Part shown: positions 1 to 5,653 of the stretch, in pieces
How the letters are laid out: every line of letters starts with the position of its first letter
Position numbering within the stretch: the first letter of the stretch is position 1
DNA from: Christensenella sp. UBA4379
Lineage (GTDB): Bacteria; Bacillota; Clostridia; Christensenellales; Aristaeellaceae
Assembly: GCA_002391225.1 (NCBI GenBank)
Contig: DGRV01000052.1
Span: 1 to 5,922, forward strand
DNA: 5,922 nt
Reading direction: 5' to 3'
Translations under genes and position numbers: made by a program
Notes under the pieces: model-generated
The model's database searches: none
Told to the model about the DNA's origin: nothing
The model's input: only the letters and a program-made list of their open reading frames with translations

Positions 1-1139
1 ACGCCGAAGCGGTGCTGCTCGTCCGTGACGATGAGGCCGAGGTTCGGATACTCGACCCCTTCGCTGAGCAGGGCGTGGGTGCCGATGACGGCGTCGCAGG
101 CCCCGGACCGGATCTGCTCCAGGGCTTCCTTTTTCGCCGCGGCCTTCATATGGCCGGTCAGCAGGCAGCAGGAAAGCCCCAGGGGCTCCAGGGTCTTTTT
201 CGCGCTCTCATAGTGCTGGCGGGCGAGGATTTCCGTCGGGGCCATCAGGGCGCTCTGGAAGCCGGACAGGTGGGCCAGATACATGGCCCCAAAGGCAATG
301 GCTGTCTTGCCGCAGCCCACGTCCCCCTGGACCAGGCGGGACATGGGGGAGGACTTGCGCAGATCTTCCGCGATTTCGGCAAACACCCGCCGCTGCGCGC
401 CGGTGGGCGGGAAGGGCAGGGAGGCCCAGAAGCGGTCCGGCCCGTCCGCAGGGAAGGAAAAGGCAACGCCGGACCGTTTTTCCCCCCGCACCCGGTCCAT
501 GGCGGCCTGGTAGAGCAGCAGGTCTTCAAAGTCAAAGCGTCGGCGGGCCTGGGCGAGGGTATCCGCGTTTTCCGGCCGGTGGGCCGTCCGCACCGCCTCC
601 GCCCGCCCCATCAGATTGTGCCGGGAAAGGACAGAGGCAGGCAGGGTTTCATGGAGCACCCGGTCGATCTGCCCGAGGGCTTCCCGGACAAAGCCGGCGT
701 AGGTTTTCTGCGGGATGCCGGGAACCGGCCGGTACTGGGCCAGCAGGGCCCTCTCCTTTTCCAGGGAGGGGGAGATCAGCACCTTCCGCCCCTTGAAGGC
801 GCCCACCCGTCCGTACAGGAGCAGGGGGGTGTCGGGCCGGACGAGGTCCTTCATCCAGGGCTGGTTGAACCAGCGCAGGGAGATGGAGCCGCTGTCGTCT
901 GAAAGGACGGCGGTGACCATCGTTTTTCCGTTGAAGCGGGCCAGCTTCGGCGTCTCTTTGACAAAGCCCTCCACGCAGGCGGCCTGGCCGGGGCGCAGGG
1001 AGGCGATTTCCTGGGGATGGGCGGTATCCTTGTAGGAGGCGGGCAGGCGCTCCAGCAGGTCTCGGACGGAGCGGATCCCTGCGTCATTCAGGGCTTTTTG
1101 CCTGGTGGGGCCGAGGCCTTTGATTTCCGAAAGCTGCAC
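1..1139 (-). CDS. recG: ATP-dependent DNA helicase RecG, N-terminal part (truncated by window edge)
   Basis: RecG is a superfamily 2 double-stranded DNA translocase that remodels stalled replication forks and branched recombination intermediates. The visible 379 residues show the family order. An N-terminal segment begins with a helix-hairpin-helix-like stretch (SEIKGLGPTRQKAL, residues 4-17) followed by DLLERLPASYKD. An OB-fold wedge region lies at about 50-125. The helicase core then starts, with motif I GDVGCGKT at 272-279, motif Ia MAPTE at 299-303, a TGH motif at 328-330, IGTHALL at 352-358 and the DEQHRFG motif II at 373-379. RecG is usually about 680 residues, so roughly the C-terminal 300 lie outside. 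The start is a GTG at 1139-1137. The same frame has a TGA a short way upstream with no ATG between, and a strong Shine-Dalgarno lies 8 nt before the GTG. It is transcribed divergently from the five-gene unit. Confidence 0.96.
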   Translation of the reverse strand, partial: MQLSEIKGLGPTRQKALNDAGIRSVRDLLERLPASYKDTAHPQEIASLRPGQAACVEGFVKETPKLARFNGKTMVTAVLSDDSGSISLRWFNQPWMKDLVRPDTPLLLYGRVGAFKGRKVLISPSLEKERALLAQYRPVPGIPQKTYAGFVREALGQIDRVLHETLPASVLSRHNLMGRAEAVRTAHRPENADTLAQARRRFDFEDLLLYQAAMDRVRGEKRSGVAFSFPADGPDRFWASLPFPPTGAQRRVFAEIAEDLRKSSPMSRLVQGDVGCGKTAIAFGAMYLAHLSGFQSALMAPTEILARQHYESAKKTLEPLGLSCCLLTGHMKAAAKKEALEQIRSGACDAVIGTHALLSEGVEYPNLGLIVTDEQHRFG

Positions 1140-1147
1140 TGCTGCGT

Positions 1148-1156
1148 CCCCCTCCC
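1148..1156 (-). promoter_or_regulatory. Ribosome binding site that fixes the recG GTG start
   Basis: Read on the minus strand this is GGGAGGGGG, ending 8 nt before the GTG at 1139. It is the only strong Shine-Dalgarno near the beginning of the RecG homology, so it decides the non-ATG start. Confidence 0.75.
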
Positions 1157-1180
1157 GCGGTGTTTTTCTGCGTTTACTTC

Positions 1181-1209
1181 ATTATAAAGGCTCGGCGGGG
1201 AAAACGCAA
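1181..1209 (-). promoter_or_regulatory. Promoter of recG (sigma-A type)
   Basis: On the minus strand, TTGCGT (1209-1204) and a perfect TATAAT (1186-1181) are separated by 17 bp. Transcription would begin near 1174, giving a leader of about 35 nt before the GTG start. The -10 is perfect and the -35 matches only the TTG half. Confidence 0.7.
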
Positions 1210-1225
1210 GCCGGCTGCCTCTTGA

Positions 1226-1254
1226 TTGACAAGCGGGGGCGGTTTTCATATAAT
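1226..1254 (+). promoter_or_regulatory. Perfect-consensus promoter of the five-gene unit
   Basis: TTGACA at 1226-1231, a spacer of exactly 17 bp, and TATAAT at 1249-1254: every consensus position matches. Transcription would start near 1261, leaving about 47 nt of leader with a GGGAGGAA Shine-Dalgarno at 1293-1300 before the ATG at 1308. The -35 boxes of this promoter and the recG promoter are only 16 bp apart (1210-1225), so the two are back to back. I see no clear operator palindrome, which suggests strong, largely constitutive expression. Confidence 0.85.
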
Positions 1255-1307
1255 GGTGCAAGCAAAAGCAGGCGAAAGCCCGCCGGTCTTGTGGGAGGAA
1301 GGGAAGC

Positions 1308-2375
1308 ATGAAAAAAGCGGTGAAAATCGTCGGGATCGAGGCCGGGGTCGTCTTGTTATTGGCGGTGCTGCTGATATTGACGCTGACGGTGACCGAGTAC
1401 CGCCCGGCGGACCGGGAAGCCCTCCAGATCGACCAGGGAACGGAGACAAAGACCCTCGCGCCCGGAGCGGAGCTGAACGTGGTGAGCTGGAACGTCGGCT
1501 ACGGCGCCCTGGGCGACAACGCGGACTTTTTCATGGACGGCGGCAAAATGGTGCAGAGCGCCGATCAGAACCGGGTGACGGAGAACCTGCTGGGCATCCG
1601 GAGCACGCTGACGGAGCTTCAGCCGGACCTGTGCTTCTTGCAGGAGGTGGACATCAATTCGGACCGTTCCTGGCATACGGACGAGCGGTCCGTGCTGGCG
1701 GCGGCCCTGCCGGGGGCGTCTTCGGTGTTCGCGCCCAACTACCGGGTGCTCTATGTCCCCTATCCCGTGCCGCCCATCGGCCACGTGGACGCTGGCCTGC
1801 TGACCCTTTCTTCCCTGCCCCTTTCTTCGGCGGAGCGGATACAGCTGCCCTGCCCGTTCTCCTGGCCGGTGCGCCTGGGCCAGTTAAAGCGCTGCCTGCT
1901 GGTGTCCCGCCTTCCCCTGGAGGGGACGGACAAAGAGCTGGTGGCGGTCAACTTCCATCTGGAAGCCTATGACGATGGCAGCGGCAAGGCCGCCCAGACG
2001 GAGATGCTGGCGGATTTCCTGACCGCGGAGGTGGAAAAGGGAAACTACGTCATCGCCGGCGGGGATTTTAACCAGGTGATTTCCGGCATGGATCCGGCCT
2101 GGCAGCATGCAAGGGCCGGGCTCTGGATGCCAGGCGTGCTGGACGTGAGCGAATTTGGGGACGTCCTTTCGGCCATCATGCCGGACAACGGCCCCACCTG
2201 CCGTTCCCTGGACCAGCCCCTGGCCGGGGCCGATTTATCGACCTTCCAGTTTTATCTGATCGACGGGTTCATCGTGTCCAACAACGTGCAGATGAACTTG
2301 CTGGAGACGGACGACCGGGGCTTCCTCTGTGCGGACCATAACCCCGTGCGGCTCCAGGTGACGCTGATGCCTTAA
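1308..2375 (+). CDS. Membrane-anchored endonuclease/exonuclease/phosphatase family protein
   Basis: This 355-residue protein belongs to the metal-dependent EEP fold (Exo_endo_phos), which includes DNase I, AP endonucleases, sphingomyelinases and inositol phosphatases. Residues 1-28 are a short basic head and a long hydrophobic stretch, read as an uncleaved signal anchor that places the catalytic domain outside the cytoplasm. The EEP signature residues are all visible: N62 in SWNVG, E113 in LQEVD, H217 in NFHLEA, D253 and N255 in GGDFN, D319 in LIDGF, and D343-H344 in ADHNPV. The domain therefore looks catalytically complete. The substrate (nucleic acid, phospholipid or another phosphodiester) cannot be read from the sequence, and the extracytoplasmic location argues against a role in genomic DNA repair. 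The ATG at 1308 has a GGGAGGAA site 7 nt upstream. It is first in the unit, directly behind the consensus promoter. The stop codon lies within a 12-bp palindrome. Confidence 0.9.
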   Translation: MKKAVKIVGIEAGVVLLLAVLLILTLTVTEYRPADREALQIDQGTETKTLAPGAELNVVSWNVGYGALGDNADFFMDGGKMVQSADQNRVTENLLGIRSTLTELQPDLCFLQEVDINSDRSWHTDERSVLAAALPGASSVFAPNYRVLYVPYPVPPIGHVDAGLLTLSSLPLSSAERIQLPCPFSWPVRLGQLKRCLLVSRLPLEGTDKELVAVNFHLEAYDDGSGKAAQTEMLADFLTAEVEKGNYVIAGGDFNQVISGMDPAWQHARAGLWMPGVLDVSEFGDVLSAIMPDNGPTCRSLDQPLAGADLSTFQFYLIDGFIVSNNVQMNLLETDDRGFLCADHNPVRLQVTLMP

Positions 2376-2379
2376 GGCA
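2368..2379. repeat. 12-bp perfect palindrome at the end of the EEP gene
   Basis: TGCCTTAAGGCA reads the same on both strands and contains the TAA stop of the EEP gene. It touches the AGAGTGG tandem repeats that follow. There is no T tract after it and no loop, so it is not a usual intrinsic terminator. It may be a protein site, one end of a small repeat element, or chance. Confidence 0.5.
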
Positions 2380-2411
2380 GAGTGAAGAGTGGAGAGTGGA
2401 GAGTGGAGAGG
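2379..2411 (+). repeat. 7-bp tandem repeat AGAGTGR (4 units plus a partial)
   Basis: Units are AGAGTGA at 2379-2385, AGAGTGG at 2386-2392, 2393-2399 and 2400-2406, then the partial AGAGG at 2407-2411. The array fills almost the whole space between the EEP stop and the peptidase start, and its last unit provides the purine-rich ribosome binding site of the peptidase gene. From memory, arrays of this kind (translated in reverse as LSTLHSPLSTLHS-like peptides) recur between genes in several gut Firmicutes. That recollection was not checked here. Confidence 0.85.
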
Positions 2412-2417
2412 AAACGG

Positions 2418-3368
2418 ATGCTGAGCCGCGGCGCATTCATGAAGCGTGGTGCGCTTTTGTTTCTGCTGCTTTTCGTACTGGCGGCGGGGACGGCGGCGGC
2501 AGAGACGAAGGTGGTCCTGGGCACGGAGGAGCCGGCGGCGGGGAAAAAGGTCGTCCTGGAGATTTCGAGCGACCGGACGGACCGGTTTTCCTATGTCCTG
2601 ATGCACGGCAGCCGGACGCTGGGTTCCGCGGACGACGTGGAGGAAGCCCGCCTGGGCTTTGTGCCACAGGAGGCCGGGGACTATCTGCTGCGGGTGATCC
2701 CGACCGGGTTCGAGGATGAGACGGCGTTTTTTTCCTTTACCGTGGGGCCTTCCCGGGAAGAGGAGGACGGCTTCGTCCTCTACGGCCAGAAGGACGGCCA
2801 GTGGACGACCGTGGCGTATGGAAACAGCAGCCTGGAGTATTCCGGCTGCGCCATCTTCGCGCTGAACCACGCCCTGCAGCGCCTGGGCTATTCGGGGGAG
2901 GAGATTTTTCCGGCGGAGCTGGCGAGGCGCTACAAGGGTTTCTTAGGCATCAACGGCACCCGCAACGGGGCACTGATCTCGCGGGCTGCCAGAGACTTTG
3001 GCTTCGTGACCAAAAACACCCTGTACACCACCCGGGGGGCGATTGAAAGAAAGCTCCGGGAAGGGGCGGTCTTTTCCTTCGGGATTGTGGACCAGCACAT
3101 CGCCCTGATCGACGGACTGAGCGCGGACGGGACCATGTGCCACGTTGTGGACTCCGCCCCCTCCGCCACCTTCCGCTATCTGGACGGCGTTTCTCCCAGC
3201 GTCCTGGACCCGGAAACCGGAGCCTATCTGCCGGCGGAAAAGCCGACGGACCTGCCCGGTGTCTGCTACTGCCTGCAGACCCACGATTACGACGGGGCGG
3301 AATACTGGCTGCCGCTGGCGTACGCGGCCAGGCGGGGACTTCGGCTGATTCAACCCAAAGGGGAATAA
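2418..3368 (+). CDS. Secreted C39-like (papain-fold) cysteine peptidase with N-terminal Ig-like domain
   Basis: The product is 316 residues from the ATG at 2418. A signal peptide (basic start, hydrophobic core about residues 11-22, AGTAAA-type cleavage site near 28) indicates export. Residues about 30-110 look like a beta-sandwich (Ig-like) domain ending in FFSFTVGP. Residues 121-290 match the C39_2 peptidase-like pattern: YGQKDGQW with the oxyanion Gln124, SGCAIFAL with nucleophile Cys144, QHIALIDG with His227, and VVDSAPS with Asp245. All four active-site positions are present. Such proteins cleave peptides or act in the envelope; the substrate is unknown. ATG 2418 is preferred because AGAGG lies 6 nt upstream. 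GTG 2382 would put a hydrophilic extension before the signal peptide and lies within the repeat. ATG 2439 is possible but has no good ribosome site. It follows the EEP gene by 42 nt and precedes the SRAP gene by 6 nt. Confidence 0.8.
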   Translation: MLSRGAFMKRGALLFLLLFVLAAGTAAAETKVVLGTEEPAAGKKVVLEISSDRTDRFSYVLMHGSRTLGSADDVEEARLGFVPQEAGDYLLRVIPTGFEDETAFFSFTVGPSREEEDGFVLYGQKDGQWTTVAYGNSSLEYSGCAIFALNHALQRLGYSGEEIFPAELARRYKGFLGINGTRNGALISRAARDFGFVTKNTLYTTRGAIERKLREGAVFSFGIVDQHIALIDGLSADGTMCHVVDSAPSATFRYLDGVSPSVLDPETGAYLPAEKPTDLPGVCYCLQTHDYDGAEYWLPLAYAARRGLRLIQPKGE

Positions 3369-3374
3369 AGAAAA

Positions 3375-4037
3375 ATGTGCTGCCGATTTCACATGGAGGA
3401 GACGGACCCGGCCACCGAAGAGGCGATTGAGGAAGCGCAGGGCAGGCTGGAGCGCCTGGGCGTCCGGGAGCAGGTGCAGACGGGGGATGTCTTTCCGGGC
3501 CAATGGGCCCCGGTCCTGTCCCGCAGCGCCGTCGGCCCGGCGAAATATTTCCCCATGCGGTGGGGATATTCGGGCAGGCGGCTGCTGATCAACGCCCGCA
3601 GCGAGACGGCGGACCAATTGCCGACCTTCGCCGATTCCTTCCGAAACCGAAGGTGTCTGATCCCCCTGTCGTGGTATTACGAGTGGGGGGAGACGGAGGC
3701 GGGGAAGGAGCTCTTCGCGATCCGCCCGGCGGAGGAAGGGCGCTTTTTTCTGGCGGGGCTGTATCGCTTTGAGCCGGGGGAAAAGCTGCCCCGCTTCACC
3801 GTCCTGACCCGGGAAGCCGCGCCGGAGATCGCCGCCATCCATCCGAGGATGCCGGTGCTCCTGCCCGGAAGCCTCCGGGGAGACTGGCTGAGCGCCAAGG
3901 AGGATGCCCGGGCGCTGCTGGCCCGGGCGATGCTCGGAACCATGACGGCCCGGAAAGCCGAAAAAAACGGAAAAGACGGAAAAAACGCGGCAGTCCTCCA
4001 AAGTCTTCTGCTGCCGTCGGAGAAAGGAAGCCTATGA
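3375..4037 (+). CDS. SRAP domain protein (YedK/HMCES family), abasic-site DNA-protein crosslinker
   Basis: SRAP proteins bind abasic sites in single-stranded DNA and form a covalent thiazolidine crosslink through the Cys that follows the start Met, shielding the lesion. The 220-residue product begins MCCRF, so Cys2 becomes N-terminal after Met removal. The other hallmarks are present: MRWGY at 61-65, the NARSE motif at 73-77, WYYEW with Glu103 at 100-104, and IHPRMP with His156 at 155-160. The length is normal for the family. The ribosome site is weak (GGGGAA at 3360-3365, about 9 nt from the ATG). With only 6 nt between the peptidase stop and this start, translation is probably coupled to the gene upstream. 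Residues 192-204 form a Lys/Gly/Asn-rich tail encoded by A-rich repeats that contain two slippery heptamers. The stop overlaps the DUF554 start by 4 nt (ATGA). DNA-damage function is inferred from the family. Confidence 0.94.
   Translation: MCCRFHMEETDPATEEAIEEAQGRLERLGVREQVQTGDVFPGQWAPVLSRSAVGPAKYFPMRWGYSGRRLLINARSETADQLPTFADSFRNRRCLIPLSWYYEWGETEAGKELFAIRPAEEGRFFLAGLYRFEPGEKLPRFTVLTREAAPEIAAIHPRMPVLLPGSLRGDWLSAKEDARALLARAMLGTMTARKAEKNGKDGKNAAVLQSLLLPSEKGSL
3962..4017 (+). other. Candidate -1 ribosomal frameshift element at the SRAP/DUF554 junction
   Basis: Two A_AAA_AAC heptamers (3962-3968 and 3980-3986) are each in the X_XXY_YYZ phase relative to the SRAP frame (codons AAA AAC = K197 N198 and K203 N204). 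A hairpin with stem CGGCAG (3988-3993) / CTGCCG (4011-4016), extendable by a G-U pair, begins 1 nt after the second heptamer and 19 nt after the first. The -1 frame has no stop from 3968 to 4034, where it becomes the DUF554 reading frame. Against function, the hairpin spacing is not the usual 5-9 nt, A_AAA_AAC slips less well than A_AAA_AAG in E. coli, and the DUF554 gene has its own ribosome site. The layout is seen directly; use as a frameshift site is speculative. Confidence 0.3.
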
Positions 4038-4747
4038 CCGGGACGCTGATCAACACAGGGGCCATCCTCTTAGGCGGCGTGTGCGGCCACCTGTTCGGCA
4101 GGCTGCTCAAAAGCCGCCACCAGGAAACCCTGACCATGGCCTGCGGGGCGGGCACGCTGTTTATCGGCATGGCCGGGGCGCTGAACTATATGCTGCACCA
4201 TGATCTGTTCCCGGACGGCGGGTCCATGCTGGTGGTCGTCTGCCTGGCTCTGGGCGGCCTGGTGGGGGAGAGCATCGACATCGAGCGGGGGCTGGAGCGC
4301 TTCGGCGAATGGCTGAAGGTCAAAACCGGGAACGCCAAAGACCAGGGCTTCGTGAACGGCTTCCTGACCGCCTCCCTCACCGTCTGCATCGGGGCGATGG
4401 CCATCGTCGGGGCGATTCAGGACGGCCTGACCGGCGGCTGGTCCACCCTCGGCGCCAAGGCCGTGCTGGACCTGATCATCGTGATGGTCATGACCTGCTC
4501 TTTAGGCAAGGGCTGCATGTTTTCCGCTCTGCCGGTCTTCCTCTGGGAGGGAGGCTTGACGCTGCTGGCCTCGGCCCTCAGACCGCTGATGACGGACGCC
4601 GCGATGGGCTATCTGTCCCTGGTGGGCAACGTGCTGATTTTCTGCGTGGGCATCAACCTGGTCTGGGGGAAAAAGATCCGGGTGGCCAACCTTTTGCCCG
4701 CGGTGGTCTTCGCGGTGATCGCGTCATTTTTGCCTATCACGTTTTAA
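4034..4747 (+). CDS. DUF554 family integral membrane protein (YqgA/YdfK-like)
   Basis: The 237-residue product is almost entirely hydrophobic, with about seven predicted membrane segments at roughly 5-23, 37-53, 63-80, 108-129, 144-165, 166-183 and 195-212, and a final one at 217-235. Family features are clear: the opening GTLINTGAILLGG, the LGGLVGESIDIE loop at 73-84 with GLERFGEWL after it, and the long conserved block FLTASLTVCIGAMAIVGAIQ at 110-129 followed by DG. The family is annotated as a possible transporter, but no substrate is established. The start overlaps the SRAP stop (ATGA), and GGAGAAAGGAAG at 4019-4030 serves as ribosome site, so the two genes are translationally linked. The gene is complete and of normal family length. 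Confidence 0.93.
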   Translation: MTGTLINTGAILLGGVCGHLFGRLLKSRHQETLTMACGAGTLFIGMAGALNYMLHHDLFPDGGSMLVVVCLALGGLVGESIDIERGLERFGEWLKVKTGNAKDQGFVNGFLTASLTVCIGAMAIVGAIQDGLTGGWSTLGAKAVLDLIIVMVMTCSLGKGCMFSALPVFLWEGGLTLLASALRPLMTDAAMGYLSLVGNVLIFCVGINLVWGKKIRVANLLPAVVFAVIASFLPITF

Positions 4748-4775
4748 CTGGAGAAAAAATACTACAACGAATCAA

Positions 4776-4782
4776 TAAGGAG
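4776..4782 (+). promoter_or_regulatory. Ribosome binding site of the deacetylase-like gene
   Basis: TAAGGAG lies 11 nt before the ATG at 4794. The 46-nt gap it sits in is clearly richer in A and T than its surroundings. I found no convincing promoter or terminator there, so the gene probably depends on transcription from upstream. Confidence 0.6.
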
Positions 4783-4793
4783 TTGTTGCTTCC

Positions 4794-5498
4794 ATGATTC
4801 ACGCCATTTTGACGATCGACGACATCCCTTCCGCCAACACGCCGGCGATCGTGGATTACTTGAACGAAAAAGGAATCCAGGCGGTGATGTTCATGGAGGG
4901 AAGGCGGCTTCCCCTCTTTCCAGAGGAGGCCGTCTACGCCCTGCGCCACGGGATGATCGTGGGCAACCACAGCGAGAATCATCCCTCCTTTGACCGGCTG
5001 ACCCTGGAGGAGGCGATCCTGGAGATCGAGACCTGCGATCAGCGCCTCGACCGCCTGTATGAAAGCGCCGGGGTGGAGCGCAGGTATAAGCCCTTCCGCT
5101 TTCCCTACGGGAACAAGGGCGGCGAAAACAAGGCGGCGCTCCAGCGCTATCTGGCAGAACACGGCTTTCACAAGCTGGACGACCGGCAGATCCCCTATCC
5201 CTGGTGGAAGGAAAGCGGCCTGGACCGGGACATCGACACCTACTGGACCTTTGATTTTATGGAATACAGGATCCGGCGGGACAGCGATTTTACCCTGGAG
5301 GACGTCTTCAAACGCATCGAAGATCCCCATCCGGGGGCCGGGGCGGCCCTGCTCAAGGACCCGGGCCGGCACATCCTGCTTTTGCATGCCCACGACGAAA
5401 CGGAGGAGCTGGCCCCAAGGTATTATCAGCTGTTCATCGACCGGCTGCTTCATGGCGGCGTGGTGTTCGACCGGCCGGAGTTCCTCCCGGCCAAATAA
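4794..5498 (+). CDS. Polysaccharide deacetylase (NodB homology) family protein, no signal peptide
   Basis: This 234-residue protein has the carbohydrate esterase 4 / NodB-type motif set. Motif 1 is TIDDIPS with Asp9 and Asp10. Motif 2 is NHSENHPSF, with His59 and His63 as metal ligands. Motif 3 is RFPYG at 102-106. Near the C-terminus LLLHAHDE (195-202) carries the late His. Members remove acetyl groups from amino sugars, or act as related amidases on small substrates. It starts at the NodB barrel itself, with no signal peptide, membrane segment or wall-binding domain, which suggests a cytoplasmic enzyme and makes a cell-wall substrate less likely. Motif 1 reads TIDD rather than the common TFDD. 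Residues 126-165 hold an aromatic, charged insertion (YPWWK, YWTFDFMEY) with no match that I recognise. It is the last gene of the unit and is followed by a terminator. Confidence 0.85.
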   Translation: MIHAILTIDDIPSANTPAIVDYLNEKGIQAVMFMEGRRLPLFPEEAVYALRHGMIVGNHSENHPSFDRLTLEEAILEIETCDQRLDRLYESAGVERRYKPFRFPYGNKGGENKAALQRYLAEHGFHKLDDRQIPYPWWKESGLDRDIDTYWTFDFMEYRIRRDSDFTLEDVFKRIEDPHPGAGAALLKDPGRHILLLHAHDETEELAPRYYQLFIDRLLHGGVVFDRPEFLPAK

Positions 5499-5529
5499 CC
5501 TGCCGGAGGAGCCGAATAAAGGCTTTATG

Positions 5530-5550
5530 GTCATTTTATACAAAATGGAC
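5530..5550 (+). other. AT-rich hairpin downstream of the deacetylase gene
   Basis: CATTTT (5532-5537) pairs with AAAATG (5542-5547) around the loop ATAC. GT (5530-5531) pairs with AC (5549-5550) across a bulged G at 5548. An outer stem GGCTTT (5521-5526) / AAAGCC (5556-5561) can close the structure. The outer stem uses bases that are also needed by the terminator hairpin at 5551-5585. Confidence 0.45.
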
Positions 5551-5596
5551 GGGAAAAAGCCATGAATCTTTGTGCGCTTTTTCCCTATATTTTTTG
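5551..5596 (+). terminator. Intrinsic terminator of the five-gene unit
   Basis: A perfect 10-bp stem, GGGAAAAAGC (5551-5560) with GCTTTTTCCC (5576-5585), closes a 15-nt loop and is followed by a T-rich run (TATATTTTTT, 5586-5595). It lies about 50 nt after the deacetylase stop and just before the TATAAT of the next gene. The stem is half A-T and the loop is long, so its efficiency may be moderate. Confidence 0.65.
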
Positions 5597-5608
5597 GTTG
5601 ATTTCGGG

Positions 5609-5614
5609 TATAAT
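5609..5614 (+). promoter_or_regulatory. -10 box of the ABC ATPase promoter
   Basis: A perfect TATAAT is followed about 7 nt later by the likely start near 5621, giving a leader of about 60 nt. At 16-18 bp upstream only T-rich sequence (about 5586-5592) occurs, with no recognisable TTGACA. The promoter may be weak or need an activator, which would suit a sugar-uptake ATPase. No catabolite-response element is evident. Confidence 0.55.
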
Positions 5615-5636
5615 ACAGACAGTCAAAATCTTTGGA

Positions 5637-5653
5637 GCCGGGCGCAGCCCGGC
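5637..5653 (+). other. GC hairpin in the 5' leader of the ABC ATPase gene
   Basis: GCCGGGC (5637-5643) and GCCCGGC (5647-5653) form a perfect 7-bp GC-only stem with a GCA loop. It lies 11 nt before the AAAGGAGGAG ribosome site at 5665-5674. No T tract follows, so it is not a terminator on this strand. A role in mRNA stability or leader structure is possible. Confidence 0.6.

Noticed and set aside
12..902. Long plus-strand open frame (296 residues) opposite recG
   Set aside because: The minus strand encodes an intact RecG with all motifs. The plus frame gives a Gly/Pro/Arg-rich product without recognisable domains, as expected of antisense frames in GC-rich DNA.
1226..1972. Plus-strand open frame (248 residues) in another frame of the EEP gene
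   Set aside because: It begins inside the -35 region of the promoter and gives a low-complexity Gly/Arg/Pro product. The EEP frame has the family residues.
2379..2411. Short repeats considered as a CRISPR array
   Set aside because: The units are 7 bp and directly abut without spacers, so this is a simple tandem repeat.
2235..2870. Minus-strand open frame containing LSTLHS-like repeats
   Set aside because: The repeated peptide is the reverse translation of the AGAGTGG DNA array. The rest is antisense to the EEP and peptidase genes.
2943..4001. Minus-strand open frame (352 residues) opposite the peptidase and SRAP genes
   Set aside because: It spans two well-supported genes on the other strand, has an Arg/Pro/Gly/Gln-rich composition, and shows no domain pattern.
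4748..4793. Possible promoter or terminator between the DUF554 and deacetylase genes
   Set aside because: The gap is AT-rich, but no -35/-10 pair with usable spacing and no stem followed by a T tract could be found.
5473..5492. GGCCGG/CCGGCC inverted repeat at the end of the deacetylase gene
   Set aside because: It lies within the coding region and is not followed by a T tract. GC-only 6-bp pairs are common in this composition.
1308..5498. The five-gene unit as a dedicated defence or toxin system
   Set aside because: Each product belongs to a widespread housekeeping-type family, with no immunity gene, toxin-antitoxin pairing or mobile-element context visible.
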